This document shows positions 5,085-6,017 of a DNA stretch of 6,017 nucleotides, piece by piece (position 1 is the first letter of the stretch; each line of letters opens with the position of its first letter). A program made the translations under genes and the position numbers. The stretch is from Methanoregulaceae archaeon (GTDB lineage Archaea > Halobacteriota > Methanomicrobia > Methanomicrobiales > Methanospirillaceae), in the NCBI GenBank assembly GCA_028679325.1, contig JAJRBS010000126.1, forward strand, positions 1 to 6,017, read 5' to 3'. The notes under the pieces are model-generated. The model had not been told where the DNA came from, searched no databases, and saw nothing but the letters and a program-made list of their open reading frames with translations.

Positions 5085-5390
5085 ATGAGTATGTTAAAGG
5101 AGTTCATGGATTTTCTCTATGAGTACAAGGTCATCGCCCTGGCTATTGCGTTCATCATCGGTGTGGCGGCGACCCAGCTGATCCAGTCCCTGGTGAATAA
5201 CATCCTGATGCCAATCATCACCTTCTTCATCCCGGGCGGTGCCTGGCAGGAGGCGACATTCACCATCGGACCCATCGTTATCAGCTGGGGCGCTTTCCTC
5301 GGGGACCTGATCTACTTCATCATTGTGGCCCTGGTCGTCTTCTTGGTCGCAAAGAAGGTGCTCAAGGAAGACAAGGTCGCAAAGAAATAA
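5085..5390 (+). CDS. mscL: Large-conductance mechanosensitive channel MscL, short archaeal type
   Basis: The 101-residue protein is a pore-forming membrane channel that opens under membrane tension and releases solutes on osmotic downshock. The N-terminal part MSMLKEFMDF aligns without gaps with the E. coli amphipathic helix (MSIIKEFREF). TM1 spans about 16-46, with the conserved LMP after it (41-43), a short external loop (47-67, PGGAWQEATFTIGP), and TM2 at about 68-90, ending in the basic cluster AKKVLKEDKVAKK. At the gate, L19 and G26 are kept, while E. coli G22 and V23 are A22 and F23 here. The loop is shorter than in E. coli, and the C-terminal cytoplasmic helix bundle (E. coli about 110-136) is absent; length and sequence fit the short archaeal group. 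It is a single-gene unit with its own TATA box, ribosome site and T6 terminator. Confidence 0.95.
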   Translation: MSMLKEFMDFLYEYKVIALAIAFIIGVAATQLIQSLVNNILMPIITFFIPGGAWQEATFTIGPIVISWGAFLGDLIYFIIVALVVFLVAKKVLKEDKVAKK

Positions 5391-5398
5391 CCTTTCAC

Positions 5399-5404
5399 TT
5401 TTTT
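5399..5404 (+). terminator. T6 terminator of mscL
   Basis: Six T in a row lie 9 bases past the mscL stop. A weak 5-bp stem GTCCG (5406-5410) / CGGAC (5423-5427) follows rather than precedes it, so termination would rely on the T tract. Confidence 0.5.
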
Positions 5405-5477
5405 CGTCCGGAAGTCTGGCGACGGACCTCAGGTGTGCCGGGACGCCATGAACGTATCGAAATTTTCTCTCTGAATA

Positions 5478-5562
5478 TGCGAGGGGTGGGATTCGAACCC
5501 ACGTACACCTTCGTGACCGGATCTTAAGTCCGGCTCTTTTGGCCAGGCTTAGATACCCTCGC
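5478..5562 (-). tRNA. tRNA-Leu (anticodon TAA)
   Basis: The 85-base minus-strand gene folds as a class II tRNA. The acceptor stem is GCGAGGG (5562-5556) with CCCTCGC (5485-5479), followed by discriminator A (5478), as usual for leucine. The D arm has stem TCT/AGA and loop AAGCCTGGCCAAA. The anticodon stem is CCGGA/TCCGG with loop CTTAAGA, giving anticodon TAA (5526-5524), which reads UUA and perhaps UUG. A long variable arm (about 14 bases, stem CAC/GTG) and the T arm GTGGG-TTCGAAT-CCCAC follow. CCA is not encoded and must be added by the nucleotidyltransferase. There is no intron. It converges with mscL. No second copy of its 3' end is seen in the window. Confidence 0.97.
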
Positions 5563-5573
5563 CCGTGCGATTC

Positions 5574-5594
5574 TGTACAAGATATTCATGTACA
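5574..5594. repeat. Two TGTACA palindromes flanking the putative tRNA TATA box
   Basis: TGTACA occurs at 5574-5579 and 5589-5594, with start points 15 bases apart. The segment between them reads TGAATATCT on the minus strand (5588-5580), a plausible TATA box about 23 bases before the mature tRNA 5' end. The two 6-mers are each palindromic, so the whole is a near-symmetric element over the promoter. Confidence 0.4.
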
Positions 5595-5649
5595 ATCATA
5601 AGATAGTCGATTGCCGGTCTGCCGGGAAGGGGAAGATCACCGTGAATGC

Positions 5650-5671
5650 TTTTTCGACGAAGGCTGAAAAA
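5650..5671 (-). terminator. Hairpin-like element with T5 on both strands
   Basis: TTTTTC (5650-5655) and GAAAAA (5666-5671) are inverted copies with a 10-base loop, so each strand shows a T5 tract. It lies about 63 bases past the stop of the right-edge gene and before the tRNA promoter, where it could end the incoming minus-strand transcript. Confidence 0.4.
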
Positions 5672-5733
5672 CGCCGGACTTTCCCATCACATCCTAACCG
5701 ATCAGCAATGTCCGGGAAAAGAGATTGAAGTTT

Positions 5734-6017
5734 TCAATACGCCGCTGTAGGATTGATGTTCTGGAAGGGCACCAGCACGTCTCTCACCGTGTAGGTGCTC
5801 CCGTCCACGAAGCTGACATTCACGATCACACGGTCGGTCCGGGTGGTCCCGTCGAGGATGATCTCAGTGTTGATTGCTGGTTTGATGGCCGACTTCGACT
5901 CCTTTGTGCCATCGGACCGGATGACCGTGGCTTGCATGAGAGTAGCGAACCCGAGGCCCTGCCCGCCGTTAAAGGTCACGACAATGTAGGGGTCGATCGA
6001 GACCGTGTTCTTCAGGA
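5734..6017 (-). CDS. C-terminal part of a probable secreted beta-rich protein (hypothetical, N-terminus beyond the window)
   Basis: The frame is open from the right edge to a TGA at 5734-5736 and gives the last 93 residues. Ending the gene at the internal GTG at 5979 would cut into a beta strand (SIDPYIVVTF), and no ribosome site precedes it, so the gene almost certainly begins beyond the window. The sequence alternates hydrophobic and polar residues, with FNGGQGLGFATLMQATVIR, then TTRTDRVIVNVSFVDGSTY, and ends DVLVPFQNINPTAAY. It has no transmembrane helix. The pattern, a G-rich turn and a (T/G)xDRVIVxxxFxDGS strand pair, resembles the C-terminal beta domains of archaeal secreted or pilin-like proteins, but this is a loose resemblance. 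Without the N-terminus a class III signal peptide cannot be checked. Confidence 0.7.
   Translation of the reverse strand, partial: LKNTVSIDPYIVVTFNGGQGLGFATLMQATVIRSDGTKESKSAIKPAINTEIILDGTTRTDRVIVNVSFVDGSTYTVRDVLVPFQNINPTAAY

Noticed and set aside
4504..5122. Plus-strand frames antisense to the cupredoxin gene, one running into mscL in another frame
   Set aside because: They translate to Gly/Arg/Val-rich low-complexity sequence mirroring the Thr/Ala/Pro linker codons; the cupredoxin has a full copper site.
5478..5562. tRNA-Leu as an integration site of a mobile element
   Set aside because: No second copy of the tRNA 3' end, integrase gene or base-composition break is visible in the window.

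Overview
The window looks like a piece of a euryarchaeal, probably methanogen (order Methanomicrobiales), chromosome. This is an inference from several features: a PEGA-repeat surface protein with a Thr/Pro linker and a C-terminal membrane anchor, a Thr/Pro/Ala-rich cupredoxin lipoprotein, a flavoprotein resembling the Methanosarcina iron-sulfur flavoprotein (Isf), a very short archaeal-type MscL, a tRNA-Leu without encoded CCA, oligo-T terminators, and several genes that seem to have no leader or almost none. Coding DNA is GC-rich with GC-rich third positions, which produces long false antisense frames.

Layout from left to right: (1) 1-227, minus strand, the N-terminal part of a UPF0114 (YqhA-type) membrane protein that runs off the left edge; (2) 466-1167, minus, a sequon-rich lipoprotein with an internal duplication; (3) 1313-1894, minus, a six-helix DUF308/HdeD-type membrane protein; (4) 2107-2304, plus, a small PspC-domain protein; (5) 2346-2921, minus, a flavodoxin-fold flavoprotein with a compact four-cysteine motif; (6) 2978-4315, minus, a secreted protein with five PEGA repeats; (7) 4468-4974, minus, a cupredoxin lipoprotein; (8) 5085-5390, plus, mscL; (9) 5478-5562, minus, tRNA-Leu(TAA); (10) 5734-6017, minus, the C-terminal part of a probable secreted beta-rich protein that enters from the right edge.

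Most genes appear to be separate transcription units. They are spaced by 40-240 bases, many are followed by T5-T8 tracts, and TATA-like boxes can be placed before several of them. pspC and the flavoprotein gene are convergent, as are mscL and the tRNA. DUF308/pspC and cupredoxin/mscL are divergent pairs. The common theme is the cell envelope: surface or lipid-anchored proteins, an osmotic safety valve, and small membrane proteins of families linked to membrane or acid stress in bacteria. The sequence does not show that they act together.

I found no mobile element, CRISPR array, toxin-antitoxin pair or clear new multi-gene system. The points most worth a second look are an extra cysteine pair in the cupredoxin, the two-type PEGA array, the duplicated six-sequon lipoprotein, gate-region substitutions in MscL, paired TGTACA palindromes over the putative tRNA promoter, and a long-looped 9-bp inverted repeat behind the lipoprotein gene.
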